Shown: positions 1 to 8,352 of the stretch, in pieces | Numbering within the stretch: the first letter of the stretch is position 1 | How the letters are laid out: every line of letters starts with the position of its first letter | From: an uncultured Muribaculaceae bacterium | GTDB lineage: Bacteria > Bacteroidota > Bacteroidia > Bacteroidales > Muribaculaceae | Reading direction: 5' to 3' | Assembly (NCBI GenBank): GCA_944321705.1 | Contig: CALUMG010000006.1 | Coordinates: forward strand, 62,001 to 126,000 | DNA length: 64,000 nucleotides | Notes under the pieces: model-generated | The model's input: the letters and a program-made list of their open reading frames with translations, nothing else | Database searches by the model: none | What the model was told of the DNA's origin: nothing | Made by a program: the position numbers and the translations under genes

Positions 1-1191
1 GGTAATCGCTGGGGCATATTCCCGTCGGCAGCTCTTGCATGGCGTATCATTCAAGAGGATTTCTTGAAAGAACAATCGGTATTGTCTGACTTGAAATTGC
101 GTCTCGGCTATGGTGTCACAGGTCAGCAGGATATCTTGAACGACTATCCTTATATGACAACCTTCACGGTATCTTATCCGGAATCATCTTATCAATTTGG
201 CAATACTTGGTATAACACATACCGCCCGAACGGATATGACAGCGACATAAAATGGGAAACGACTACTACATGGAACGCCGGATTTGATTATGGATTCTTG
301 GGCAACCGCATTTACGGTTCTATCGATTATTACAAGCGATACACCAAAGACTTGCTCAACACAATCAATGTGATTTCGGGAACCAACTACTCTTCGGTAA
401 TCACTACCAATATCGGAAAGATGGAAAACCAAGGTGTTGAATTCTCCATCAATGCCGTTCCTGTAAGAACCGATGATTTTGAATGGACAGTAGGATTCAA
501 CTATACATGGAATGATTCTAAAATCACCAAGTTGAACATGATAGACACAGGTCAAAACTTCGTTCAGACTGGTGCCATTTCGGGTACGGGAAAATATGTG
601 CAAGTGTTCATGGTAGGTGAACGTCCATATACTTTCTACCTGTGCAAGCAGGCTTATGACGAAAACGGCAAGCCGCTCGAAGGCCAGTATGTACAACCCG
701 ACGGCTCTGTTTCGAGCAATGAATATCGCTATGCTACCGGAAAGAGCGCGTTGCCAACTTCCTATATAGGATTCAACACCCGTTTCTCTTATAAGAATTG
801 GGATCTGGCACTTAGCGGTCACGGTTCGTTTGGCAACTATGTTTACAATTATGTTGCAGCCGATCAATATGTACAATCGGTTTACAGCGACCAAGGAAGC
901 TACTCCAACATTCTGCAATCCACAGCCAATACGGGATTCCAGACCCAACAATTGTATTCAGACATGTGGCTTGAAAACGGTTCTTTCTTCCGTTTTGACA
1001 ACATAACGCTCGGATACACATTCGACAAGTTGTGGAACGACAACAGTCGCTTGCGCTTGACAGCATCGGTGTCGAACATTGCCACTATTACCGGTTACTC
1101 GGGCATAGATCCGGAACTTCCCGACGGACTTGACCGTGAAGTTTATCCGCGTCCGCGCACATATACTTTCGGAGTAAATCTCACATTCTAA
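1..1191 (+). CDS. SusC-family TonB-linked outer membrane protein, C-terminal part
   Basis: Open from base 1 in the frame that ends at 1191, so the gene starts upstream of the window; 396 residues are visible. This is the C-terminal half of a SusC/RagA barrel, the outer-membrane channel that imports oligomers with TonB energy under a SusD lid. Support comes from alternating aromatic beta strands, the late motif GIDPELPDGLDREVYPRPRTYTFGV typical of SusC ends (shown here only as family context, residues about 361-385), and a terminal aromatic strand ending in LTF. A SusD gene follows 16 bp later in the same operon. The plug domain and TonB box lie outside the window, so the substrate cannot be judged. 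The family call is firm. Confidence 0.95.
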   Translation, partial: GNRWGIFPSAALAWRIIQEDFLKEQSVLSDLKLRLGYGVTGQQDILNDYPYMTTFTVSYPESSYQFGNTWYNTYRPNGYDSDIKWETTTTWNAGFDYGFLGNRIYGSIDYYKRYTKDLLNTINVISGTNYSSVITTNIGKMENQGVEFSINAVPVRTDDFEWTVGFNYTWNDSKITKLNMIDTGQNFVQTGAISGTGKYVQVFMVGERPYTFYLCKQAYDENGKPLEGQYVQPDGSVSSNEYRYATGKSALPTSYIGFNTRFSYKNWDLALSGHGSFGNYVYNYVAADQYVQSVYSDQGSYSNILQSTANTGFQTQQLYSDMWLENGSFFRFDNITLGYTFDKLWNDNSRLRLTASVSNIATITGYSGIDPELPDGLDREVYPRPRTYTFGVNLTF

Positions 1192-1207
1192 AAACTATAA
1201 TAACATA

Positions 1208-2917
1208 ATGACAACGATGAAAAAATATATATTGACATTCATGATAGGCTGCCTCGGATTGCTCACATCTTGCATAGGCGACCTTGATACCATGCCTCTC
1301 GATGACAACAATCTTGTGTCGGAAAAGGTATATAGCTCTAAAGAAGGATACATGGGCGTGCTTGCAAAATGTTACGGCTCATTGATATTGACCGGCCAGC
1401 AAGGCGGTGACGGCGGAAATGGCGACTTGGAAGGCGCCAATGAGGGATATTCGGGTTATACTCGCCTGTTGTTCTACTTGCAAGAACTTTGCACCGACAA
1501 TTTCTTGATGCCATCTTCGTCAAACGGCTTGCGCAACTGCCTTAACCTTAACTGGGTGCCATCTACTTCGGTAGTCACTTGGACCTATCAACGCTTGTAC
1601 ATGTCGATTGCCTATTGCAATGAGTTCTTGCGTGAATGTACTCCCGAAAAGATGCAAGATCGCGGCGTATGGGACGAAATGAGTGCCGATTATCTTAATT
1701 ATCGTGCCGAAGCTCGTTTCATCAGGGCTTATTGCTATTCCATGTTGTGCGACTTGTTTGGTGGAGTGCCTTACATTGATGAAAATACAGGTGTAAAGGA
1801 GATTCCGGAACAAATGGACAGGAAAGGGACATTTGAATATGCCGAAAGTGAATTAAAAGCCATTCTTGGAGAAACAGGTGACACTCAAGATGTGTTGAAG
1901 AGCGCGGGACAAAATGAATATGGCCGTGTGGACGAAGTTGCTGCATGGTTCTTGCTTTCGAGGATGTATTTGAATGCACAGACATGGATTGGTGAGAATC
2001 GCTATGATGATTGCTATGACTATGCCAAGAAGGTGATCGATTCAAATGTTTATCCGTTGGCATCTGATTATCGTCACATTTTCCTTGCCGACAACGATGC
2101 TTGCAGTGAAATCATCTGGCCACTTGTACAAGACGGCTTGAAAGCTCAAAGCTCGGCCGGAACAAACTTCTATGTGAAAGCTTTCGTGAATGGCCCGATG
2201 AATGACTATTACTTGACCGGAGTTGGCGCTCGCGGTTGGGGTAACGTTCGTGCCAAGACAACTCTCGTGGATGCTTTTGACGCTGCCGACGTGGCATTTG
2301 ATGAAAACGACACTTGGGGTAACAACAAGAATGACAAGCGTGCGCAATTCATGACAGCTTTGCCCGGTCAAGTTAAAGAAACTTGGGATGAGAACCTTGC
2401 AATGACAAGTACGTTCACTTGCGGATTTGGATATATTAAGTGGCGCAATGTGACGAAGGATGACCAAATATGCGCTTCGGGCGATACATACACTTCTATT
2501 GATTGGCCTATGTTCCGTACCGCTGAAGCTTATTTGACAGCAGCCGAAGCAATATTGCGTGGTTCAAGCCACGGTTCTCGTGCCGATGCATTGAACTATG
2601 TAAACGAAATACGCAATCGTGCCTACATGTCGGGCAAATATGCGCAAACGGGAATCAGCTCGGCTGTTTCAGGAGAAATTTCCGATGCAGAACTTACACT
2701 TGATTTCATTCTTGACGAGCGTCAACGTGAATTTGCATCAGAGTGTCTGCGTCGTACCGATTTGATTCGTTTCGGCAAGTTCACAAAGAACAATAATTGG
2801 GATTGGAAGAACGGAGAACGTCTTGGTAGTGACGTTGCCGACACTTACGCTCTATTCCCGATACCTGAAAGCGAAATATCGAATAATCCTGAGCTCAAAC
2901 AGAATGAAGGTTATTAG
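1208..2917 (+). CDS. SusD/RagB-family outer membrane lipoprotein
   Basis: Surface lipoprotein that captures a nutrient and caps the SusC channel encoded just upstream. The signal peptide ends in a lipobox LLTSC, with the lipidated Cys at residue 22 counting from 1208. A second ATG at 1217 gives MKKYILTF and is an equally good start. The 569-residue length is normal. SusD hallmarks are visible: the TPR-like segment YRAEARFIRAYCYSMLCDLFGGVPY and the C-terminal DERQREFASECLRRTDLIRFGKF block, with a final FPIPESEI...NP tail. It shares an operon with SusC. The ligand cannot be predicted from sequence; the phosphatase downstream hints at a phosphorylated substrate. Confidence 0.95.
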   Translation: MTTMKKYILTFMIGCLGLLTSCIGDLDTMPLDDNNLVSEKVYSSKEGYMGVLAKCYGSLILTGQQGGDGGNGDLEGANEGYSGYTRLLFYLQELCTDNFLMPSSSNGLRNCLNLNWVPSTSVVTWTYQRLYMSIAYCNEFLRECTPEKMQDRGVWDEMSADYLNYRAEARFIRAYCYSMLCDLFGGVPYIDENTGVKEIPEQMDRKGTFEYAESELKAILGETGDTQDVLKSAGQNEYGRVDEVAAWFLLSRMYLNAQTWIGENRYDDCYDYAKKVIDSNVYPLASDYRHIFLADNDACSEIIWPLVQDGLKAQSSAGTNFYVKAFVNGPMNDYYLTGVGARGWGNVRAKTTLVDAFDAADVAFDENDTWGNNKNDKRAQFMTALPGQVKETWDENLAMTSTFTCGFGYIKWRNVTKDDQICASGDTYTSIDWPMFRTAEAYLTAAEAILRGSSHGSRADALNYVNEIRNRAYMSGKYAQTGISSAVSGEISDAELTLDFILDERQREFASECLRRTDLIRFGKFTKNNNWDWKNGERLGSDVADTYALFPIPESEISNNPELKQNEGY

Positions 2918-2951
2918 TGTTTAGTTTTTATATTTGATGGTTTACCTGACG

Positions 2952-2997
2952 TCGGGGCAGGAGAGTCGCTTTTCCGATTTTCTTGTCCCGATTTTTT
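2952..2997 (+). terminator. Probable terminator after susD
   Basis: TCGGGGCA (2952-2959) can pair with TGTCCCGA (2984-2991) through one G-T pair, and six T follow (2992-2997). The 24-nt loop is long, so this is a weak or leaky terminator that may partly uncouple the phosphatase from the SusCD transcript. Confidence 0.5.
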
Positions 2998-3008
2998 AAA
3001 ACAATGAT

Positions 3009-3016
3009 TATTTTTG
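3009..3016 (+). promoter_or_regulatory. Bacteroidetes -7 element before the phosphatase
   Basis: TATTTTTG matches TAnnTTTG. Transcription would start near 3023, about 14 nt before the ATG at 3037. No TTTG lies at the -33 distance. It argues against translation from the in-frame ATG at 2983. Confidence 0.4.
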
Positions 3017-3036
3017 TTAATAATAAAACGATATTT

Positions 3037-4308
3037 ATGAATAAACTTATTAAATTGACTTTGGCCTTTTTAATTTTGCCGTTTTTAGCATCGGCGCAAA
3101 CGGCCAAGGAAGAAATATTCGAGGATTTGAACAAGGCAGGTGGCGTGTATTATGCCTATCCTGTGAGCAGCGTGGAGCAAACAGCTGTGCCTAAGGGTTA
3201 TGAACCGTTTTACATAAGCCATTACGGCCGCCATGGCTCTCGTTATCTCGTGAGCGATAATGATTACTTATGGGTACTTGAATTGATGCGCAAGGCGAAG
3301 GATGCCGGTGCGTTGACTCCGCTTGGCCTTGATGCGCTCGACCGTATCGAGAAAGTATGGGATGAAGCCGAAGGACGAGGCGGAGACTTGTCCCCGCTCG
3401 GAGTGAAACAACATCGTGGAATTGCGGAGCGCATGTTTAACACGTTCCCCGAAGTGTTCAAAGGTAAAGTTGACATCTCGGCACGTTCGACAATCGTGAT
3501 GCGTTGCGCCATGAGCATGGATGCCTTCTGCGAACGATTGAAAGAATTGAATCCCGAGCTTCAAATCACACGCGAGGCCAGCAACCGCTACATGTGCTAT
3601 TTGAATTACCACAGTCCTGAATCAAACAAGTTCACGGCACCCGATGGCCCTTGGCAAGAAGAATATCGCAAGTTTGAGGAATCTCACACCAATGGCGACA
3701 GGCTTGTAAAGTCACTGTTTTGCGATGAAAAATTTGTGACGCGCAATGTCAATCCGCATACGCTCATGTGGGGCTTCTACTGGCTTGCAGTGGGAATGCA
3801 GGACATAGAGACTCAAGTGTCGTTCATGGACTTGTTTGAACCGCAAGAATTGTTTGATTTGTGGCAGGCGTTCAATTATCGTTTCTATGTGTGCGACAGC
3901 AATTATGCCGGCAATAATGGCATGATGCTTGACAACGCGAAGCCTTTGCTTGAAAATATAATCGAGTCGGCCGATGCTTGCATAGAAAGCGGCAAGACGG
4001 GTGCCACGCTTCGATTTGGACATGATGGCAACCTCATACCTCTTGTAGGGTTGCTCGGTTTCAAGGATTGCTATGATTCGGTTGAGAACCCGGCCGACTT
4101 TTACAAGCATTTTGTCACTTATGAGATTTCGCCAATGGCTGGAAATGCGCAGATAATATTTTTCCGCAACAAGAAAAATCATGATGACATAATCGTGAAA
4201 TTCTTGCACAACGAGCGCGAAACTTCGATACCTGTCGATACCGACATGTATCCATATTACAAGTGGAGCGACGTGCGCAATTATTACACCGGCTTGCTTG
4301 CCGAATGA
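3037..4308 (+). CDS. Secreted histidine acid phosphatase (MINPP/phytase-like)
   Basis: Clade-2 histidine phosphatase. The family removes phosphate from phosphate esters such as inositol phosphates through a phosphohistidine. The RHGSR catalytic motif is at residues 65-69 (nucleophile His66), and the acid/base HD pair is at residues 329-330 in GHDGNLIPL. A cleavable signal peptide ends near LASAQ (about residue 21), so the enzyme is exported. The in-frame ATG at 2983 adds 18 residues that lack signal-peptide character and lie upstream of the predicted transcription start; ATG 3037 is preferred. It lies 120 bp after susD, so it may belong to the same nutrient locus. Substrate (phytate or another phosphate ester) is inference; the family is clear. 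Confidence 0.85.
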   Translation: MNKLIKLTLAFLILPFLASAQTAKEEIFEDLNKAGGVYYAYPVSSVEQTAVPKGYEPFYISHYGRHGSRYLVSDNDYLWVLELMRKAKDAGALTPLGLDALDRIEKVWDEAEGRGGDLSPLGVKQHRGIAERMFNTFPEVFKGKVDISARSTIVMRCAMSMDAFCERLKELNPELQITREASNRYMCYLNYHSPESNKFTAPDGPWQEEYRKFEESHTNGDRLVKSLFCDEKFVTRNVNPHTLMWGFYWLAVGMQDIETQVSFMDLFEPQELFDLWQAFNYRFYVCDSNYAGNNGMMLDNAKPLLENIIESADACIESGKTGATLRFGHDGNLIPLVGLLGFKDCYDSVENPADFYKHFVTYEISPMAGNAQIIFFRNKKNHDDIIVKFLHNERETSIPVDTDMYPYYKWSDVRNYYTGLLAE

Positions 4309-4361
4309 CGAATATTTTAATATTGCAGGACTTTTGTCTTTGACAAAAAGAATACATAATG

Positions 4362-4395
4362 AGATGGGACAGTGTCAAGCTGTTCCATCTTTTTT
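4362..4395 (+). terminator. Rho-independent terminator of the phosphatase
   Basis: The 11-bp stem AGATGGGACAG / CTGTTCCATCT (one G-T pair) has a 7-nt loop and a run of T, 54 bp after the stop codon. Confidence 0.8.
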
Positions 4396-4593
4396 ATGTG
4401 ATGATTTCAGGCCGTTTTAAGTGCGCCCATGTGAGGAAGGGAAATGCGATTCTTTGTGTCTGACTGTTAGGATTTGGCCGATTCGATGTTTTTCAGACGC
4501 GATGAATTGCATCTCTACTGTGATGATTAGGCAGGATATTGGCGTGTTTGTCTTGACTCCTTGGCTGTTCGATGGATTTTAAACGATAGCAAT

Positions 4594-4633
4594 AAAAAAA
4601 TCTGCCCGGCATCGCTGCCAAGCAGATTTTTTT
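4594..4633. terminator. Terminator of sdhCAB, symmetrical
   Basis: The perfect 12-bp stem AAAAAAATCTGC / GCAGATTTTTTT can work in both directions. It lies 26 bp beyond the sdhB stop on the minus strand. Confidence 0.8.
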
Positions 4634-4658
4634 ATGCAGAACAAACTATGTGTTATTA

Positions 4659-5414
4659 TCAGTCTTTGAATTTCGCGCAAAGGAATTCGCGGTTCAAGCG
4701 AGCGATGTTGCTGAGCTTGATGTTCTTCGGGCATTCGGCTGCACAAGCACCTGTGTTGGTGCAGTTACCGAATCCGAGTTCGTCCATCTTGCTGACCATG
4801 GCTTTCACACGGCGTGCAGCTTCTACGCGACCTTGAGGAAGGAGCGCGAACTGGCTGACCTTAGCAGAAACAAACAACATTGCAGAACCGTTCTTGCAAG
4901 CTGCGACGCAAGCTCCACAACCGATACAAGTAGCCGAGTCCATAGCCTCGTCGGCAGCAGTTTTTGAAATAGGAATTGCGTTGGCATCTTGTGCACCTCC
5001 GCAGTTGAATGAAACATAACCGCCTGCTTGTTGAATCTTGTCGAATGCGTTACGGTCGACCATCAAGTCCTTTATTACAGGGAATGCAGCCGAACGCCAC
5101 GGTTCAACGGTGATTGTGTCGCCGTCATGGAAACGACGCATGTAAAGCTGGCATGTAGTGGCTCCTGTTGCGGGGCCGTGCGGATGTCCGTTTATGTAAA
5201 GAGAACACATTCCGCAGATACCTTCACGGCAATCGTGGTCAAACACGATAGGTTCCTCACCTTTTTCAATCAACTGCTCATTCAATATGTCAAGCATTTC
5301 GAGGAACGAAGTGTCGGTAGGAATGTCGGACATGTGGTATTCTTTGAATCCGCCTTTTTCCTTAGGACCGGCTTGACGCCAAATTCTGAGAGTGAAACTT
5401 ATATTTGATTCCAT
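4659..5414 (-). CDS. sdhB: Succinate dehydrogenase/fumarate reductase iron-sulfur subunit
   Basis: Electron-transfer subunit linking the flavoprotein to the membrane cytochrome b. The plant-type 2Fe-2S cluster motif [19 protein letters not shown] sits near residue 60. The cysteine sets [13 protein letters not shown] and [15 protein letters not shown] supply the 4Fe-4S and 3Fe-4S ligands. At 251 residues it matches the short SdhB of the Bacteroidetes/Wolinella class. It is third in sdhCAB, 25 bp after sdhA. In anaerobic Bacteroidales the complex mainly reduces fumarate to succinate with menaquinol, so frdB is an equally valid name. Nothing is missing. Confidence 0.96.
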   Translation of the reverse strand: MESNISFTLRIWRQAGPKEKGGFKEYHMSDIPTDTSFLEMLDILNEQLIEKGEEPIVFDHDCREGICGMCSLYINGHPHGPATGATTCQLYMRRFHDGDTITVEPWRSAAFPVIKDLMVDRNAFDKIQQAGGYVSFNCGGAQDANAIPISKTAADEAMDSATCIGCGACVAACKNGSAMLFVSAKVSQFALLPQGRVEAARRVKAMVSKMDELGFGNCTNTGACAAECPKNIKLSNIARLNREFLCAKFKD

Positions 5415-5439
5415 TTTTTGATACTTTTTTAACGATTAA

Positions 5440-7455
5440 TTAAGACTTGTAGTTACGTGTTTGAACCTTAATAGCTTCGTAGTGCAATGGTTCCTTGATG
5501 AGAGTAGGAGCCACATCGTCCGAACCGTTGTAATTCCAGCAAGAAACGTAGAAGTAGTTAGCGTCGTCGCGTTTAGCTTCACCTTCCTCGGTTTGATATT
5601 CTTCGCGGAAGTGTCCGCCGCAGCTTTCGTTACGGTTCAATGCATCGTAAGCTATAAGTTCACCCATCGTTATAAAGTCGTTGAGGCGGAATGCCTTGTC
5701 AAGTTCCACATTCATGCCTTCTTGAGAACCCGGGATGAACAGGTTGGTTTCAAATTCCTTGCGTATTTCTTTCAATTTCTTCAAGGCAGTTTCAAGACCT
5801 TCCTTGGTGCGACCCATTCCGACATATTCCCACATGATGTGACCCAATTCCTTGTGGATAGAGTCTACCGAGCGTTTACCCTTGATGTTCATCAAGTGAT
5901 CCATGCGAGCCTTGCATTCCTTTTCTGCTTTGTCAAATTCAGGAGTGTCGGTCTTGAAGTGAGGCACTGTGATTTGGTCGGCAAGATAATTTTGGATAGT
6001 GTAAGGCAATACGAAATATCCGTCGGCAAGACCTTGCATGAGGGCCGAAGCACCGAGGCGGTTTGCACCGTGGTCGGAGAAGTTGCATTCACCGATTGCG
6101 AACAGACCCTTGATTGATGTTTGAAGTTCGTAGTCTACCCAGATACCACCCATTGTGTAGTGGATTGCAGGATATATCATCATCGGGTTGTAATATTTCA
6201 CACCGTTTATTTCCCTTGCCAATTCGCCCGGGTTTACGTCGGTGATTTCCTCGTACATGTCGAATAGGTTGCCATAACGTTGTCTTACAACGTCTAAGCC
6301 GAGACGTTCGATACTTTCGGAGAAGTCAAGGAATACGGCAAGACCGGTGTTGTTGACACCATAGCCCTTGTCGCAGCGTTCCTTGGCAGCACGCGAAGCA
6401 ACGTCGCGAGGCACGAGGTTACCGAATGCAGGGTAACGGCGTTCCAAGTAGTAGTCGCGGTCTTCTTCAGGGATGTCGCTACCTTTTTTCTTGCCGGCTT
6501 GCAAAGCCTTAGCGTCTTCGAGTTTCTTAGGAACCCAGATGCGGCCGTCGTTACGGAGCGATTCCGACATCAATGTGAGTTTTGATTGCTTGTCTCCGTG
6601 AACAGGGATGCAAGTTGGGTGGATTTGAACGTAAGCAGGATTGGCGAAGTATGCACCTTTGCGATAGCAAGCGATAGCTGCGCTACAGTTGCAGGCCATT
6701 GCGTTTGTCGACAAGAAGTAGGTGTTGCCGTATCCGCCGGTTGCAATTACTACAGCGTGAGCTGCAAAACGTTCAAATTTGCCTGTAACAAGGTTCTTGG
6801 CAATGATACCGCGAGCGCGACCGTCGATTATTACCACGTCGTGCATTTCATAGCGGTTGTAGCTCTTAACCTTGCCCAATTGGATTTGGCGGTTGAGCGA
6901 AGCGTATGCGCCAAGGAGCAATTGTTGTCCTGTCTGACCCTTTGCATAGAAAGTACGCGATACTTGAGCACCACCGAAAGAACGGTTGGCGAGCAAGCCT
7001 CCGTATTCACGAGCGAAAGGAACGCCTTGAGCGATACATTGGTCGATGATATTGTTTGAAACTTCGGCAAGACGGTAAACGTTTGCTTCGCGAGCGCGAT
7101 AGTCGCCACCTTTTACGGTGTCATAGAACAAACGATATACTGAGTCGCCGTCGTTTTGATAATTCTTTGCTGCGTTGATACCTCCTTGAGCCGCAATAGA
7201 GTGTGCGCGACGAGGAGAGTCTTGAATGCAGAAGTTCAACACGTTGAATCCCATTTCAGCCAAAGTAGAGGCAGCCGAAGCACCGGCAAGACCTGTACCT
7301 ACGACGATGATGTCAAGGCGGCGTTTGTTGGCCGGGTTCACGAGTTTTTGGTGAGCCTTGTAATTAGTCCATTTCTCAGCAATAGGACCTTCAGGTATTT
7401 TCGAGTCTATTACAGGCTGAGCAGTAGTATTGTTGCCTTTTTTTATATCTTCCAT
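5440..7455 (-). CDS. sdhA: Succinate dehydrogenase/fumarate reductase flavoprotein subunit
   Basis: Catalytic subunit that interconverts fumarate and succinate on covalently bound FAD. The dinucleotide-binding motif [12 protein letters not shown] is near residue 52. The [16 protein letters not shown] segment carries the His that attaches FAD. The substrate and capping region includes [20 protein letters not shown] and later [17 protein letters not shown]. The 671-residue length is typical for this class. It lies between sdhC (24 bp upstream) and sdhB (25 bp downstream), all on one transcript from the promoter at 8290-8320. The direction in vivo (fumarate reduction in central fermentation) follows from the lifestyle of the group, not from the sequence. 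Confidence 0.97.
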   Translation of the reverse strand: MEDIKKGNNTTAQPVIDSKIPEGPIAEKWTNYKAHQKLVNPANKRRLDIIVVGTGLAGASAASTLAEMGFNVLNFCIQDSPRRAHSIAAQGGINAAKNYQNDGDSVYRLFYDTVKGGDYRAREANVYRLAEVSNNIIDQCIAQGVPFAREYGGLLANRSFGGAQVSRTFYAKGQTGQQLLLGAYASLNRQIQLGKVKSYNRYEMHDVVIIDGRARGIIAKNLVTGKFERFAAHAVVIATGGYGNTYFLSTNAMACNCSAAIACYRKGAYFANPAYVQIHPTCIPVHGDKQSKLTLMSESLRNDGRIWVPKKLEDAKALQAGKKKGSDIPEEDRDYYLERRYPAFGNLVPRDVASRAAKERCDKGYGVNNTGLAVFLDFSESIERLGLDVVRQRYGNLFDMYEEITDVNPGELAREINGVKYYNPMMIYPAIHYTMGGIWVDYELQTSIKGLFAIGECNFSDHGANRLGASALMQGLADGYFVLPYTIQNYLADQITVPHFKTDTPEFDKAEKECKARMDHLMNIKGKRSVDSIHKELGHIMWEYVGMGRTKEGLETALKKLKEIRKEFETNLFIPGSQEGMNVELDKAFRLNDFITMGELIAYDALNRNESCGGHFREEYQTEEGEAKRDDANYFYVSCWNYNGSDDVAPTLIKEPLHYEAIKVQTRNYKS

Positions 7456-7479
7456 TTCAGTATCGAAGTTTAATTGTTA

Positions 7480-8229
7480 TTACTCAGCGTCATCCAATAA
7501 TTCAATTATAGTGGAGCTTGCTTGTTCGATTACATGCTCGGTGTTGATGCCGTTTTTCAGCATGTTTGTTTCGTCTTGAGCTTGGAATGTGAACCAGATG
7601 GCTTCAACGGCGAAAAGCAAGCATACTACAGTAGCCCAAACGTTGGCTGTTGCTTTGAAACGGCGCAACCAGATGTCGTTGTTGGCTCCGAGAGACTGGA
7701 ATGCACTCCAGAATCCGTGAGTCATGTGGAACCACAAGGCGATGAAACCGATGATGTAAACCGGAAGAACCCAAGGTTGTGCGAAAGTTGCGTAAATGAA
7801 TCCCATGCCGGTGTATTCAAGGTGCTCGCCCATGAGTTCGGGCAATTGCATCTTAGCCCAGAATTGCACGAGGTGTACAATCATGAAGCATACCACGATT
7901 ATACCAAGCACGAGCATGTTTTGGGAAGCCCATTCCACGCTTTTCGGACGGCTTGTCACATTGTAACGGTCGTTGCCACGCGCATTGCGGTTTTGCAGCG
8001 TGAGCCAAAACGAATAGATAATGTGAATCACGAATCCGGCAGCAAGCACTAATGTGCCGGCAACCGCATACCAATTGGCGCCAAGGAATTCGCAAACGGC
8101 ATTATACCCGCTTGGAGAGAACAATGCCACTGCATTCATCAGCACATGAAAGGTTACAAATAGGACAAGGAAAAGTCCGGTGACTGCCATCACCATTTTC
8201 CTGCCTACAGACGAGTTTGTTAACCACAT
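7480..8229 (-). CDS. sdhC: Succinate dehydrogenase/fumarate reductase cytochrome b subunit
   Basis: Membrane anchor that carries two b hemes and passes electrons between menaquinone and the iron-sulfur subunit. Five hydrophobic helices are visible in 249 residues, with candidate heme His residues in helical contexts such as VTFHVLMN, FVIHIIYS, MIVHLVQF and WFHMTHGFW. Such a single large anchor, in place of separate SdhC and SdhD, marks the Wolinella/Bacteroidetes type. It is first gene of the operon; ATG 8229 lies 61 bp downstream of a near-perfect promoter. It is complete. Confidence 0.95.
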   Translation of the reverse strand: MWLTNSSVGRKMVMAVTGLFLVLFVTFHVLMNAVALFSPSGYNAVCEFLGANWYAVAGTLVLAAGFVIHIIYSFWLTLQNRNARGNDRYNVTSRPKSVEWASQNMLVLGIIVVCFMIVHLVQFWAKMQLPELMGEHLEYTGMGFIYATFAQPWVLPVYIIGFIALWFHMTHGFWSAFQSLGANNDIWLRRFKATANVWATVVCLLFAVEAIWFTFQAQDETNMLKNGINTEHVIEQASSTIIELLDDAE

Positions 8230-8289
8230 AGTAGTTCTGAATTAAGTTAATAATTTGATTTGATTTACAGTATTGTTTTATTTTGTTTA

Positions 8290-8320
8290 CAAAATTATTG
8301 TATTTGGCCGTTTCTACAAA
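8290..8320 (-). promoter_or_regulatory. Promoter of sdhCAB
   Basis: On the minus strand, TTTG (complement of 8317-8320) is followed after exactly 19 nt by TAATTTTG (complement of 8290-8297). This is an exact match to the Bacteroides housekeeping sigma consensus. Confidence 0.85.
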
Positions 8321-8352
8321 AATTAAGGAAAAAAATCTTTAATAAAAGCTCG

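Larger units (their letters stand above)
4309..4658. other. Convergent intergenic region with two terminators
   Basis: This 350-bp spacer separates the phosphatase (plus) from sdhB (minus). It holds the terminators listed at 4362 and 4594. I see no convincing gene in the remaining 200 bp. Confidence 0.6.

Noticed and set aside
4561..4836. 91-codon plus-strand frame at the end of sdhB
   Set aside because: It spans the sdhB terminator and lies antisense to sdhB; no family resemblance.
5461..6117. A 218-codon open frame on the plus strand inside sdhA, and several others antisense to sdhCAB and rnr
   Set aside because: They are fully antisense to genes with clear catalytic motifs, have no ribosome site, and their translations are compositionally odd. 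They arise from codon bias.
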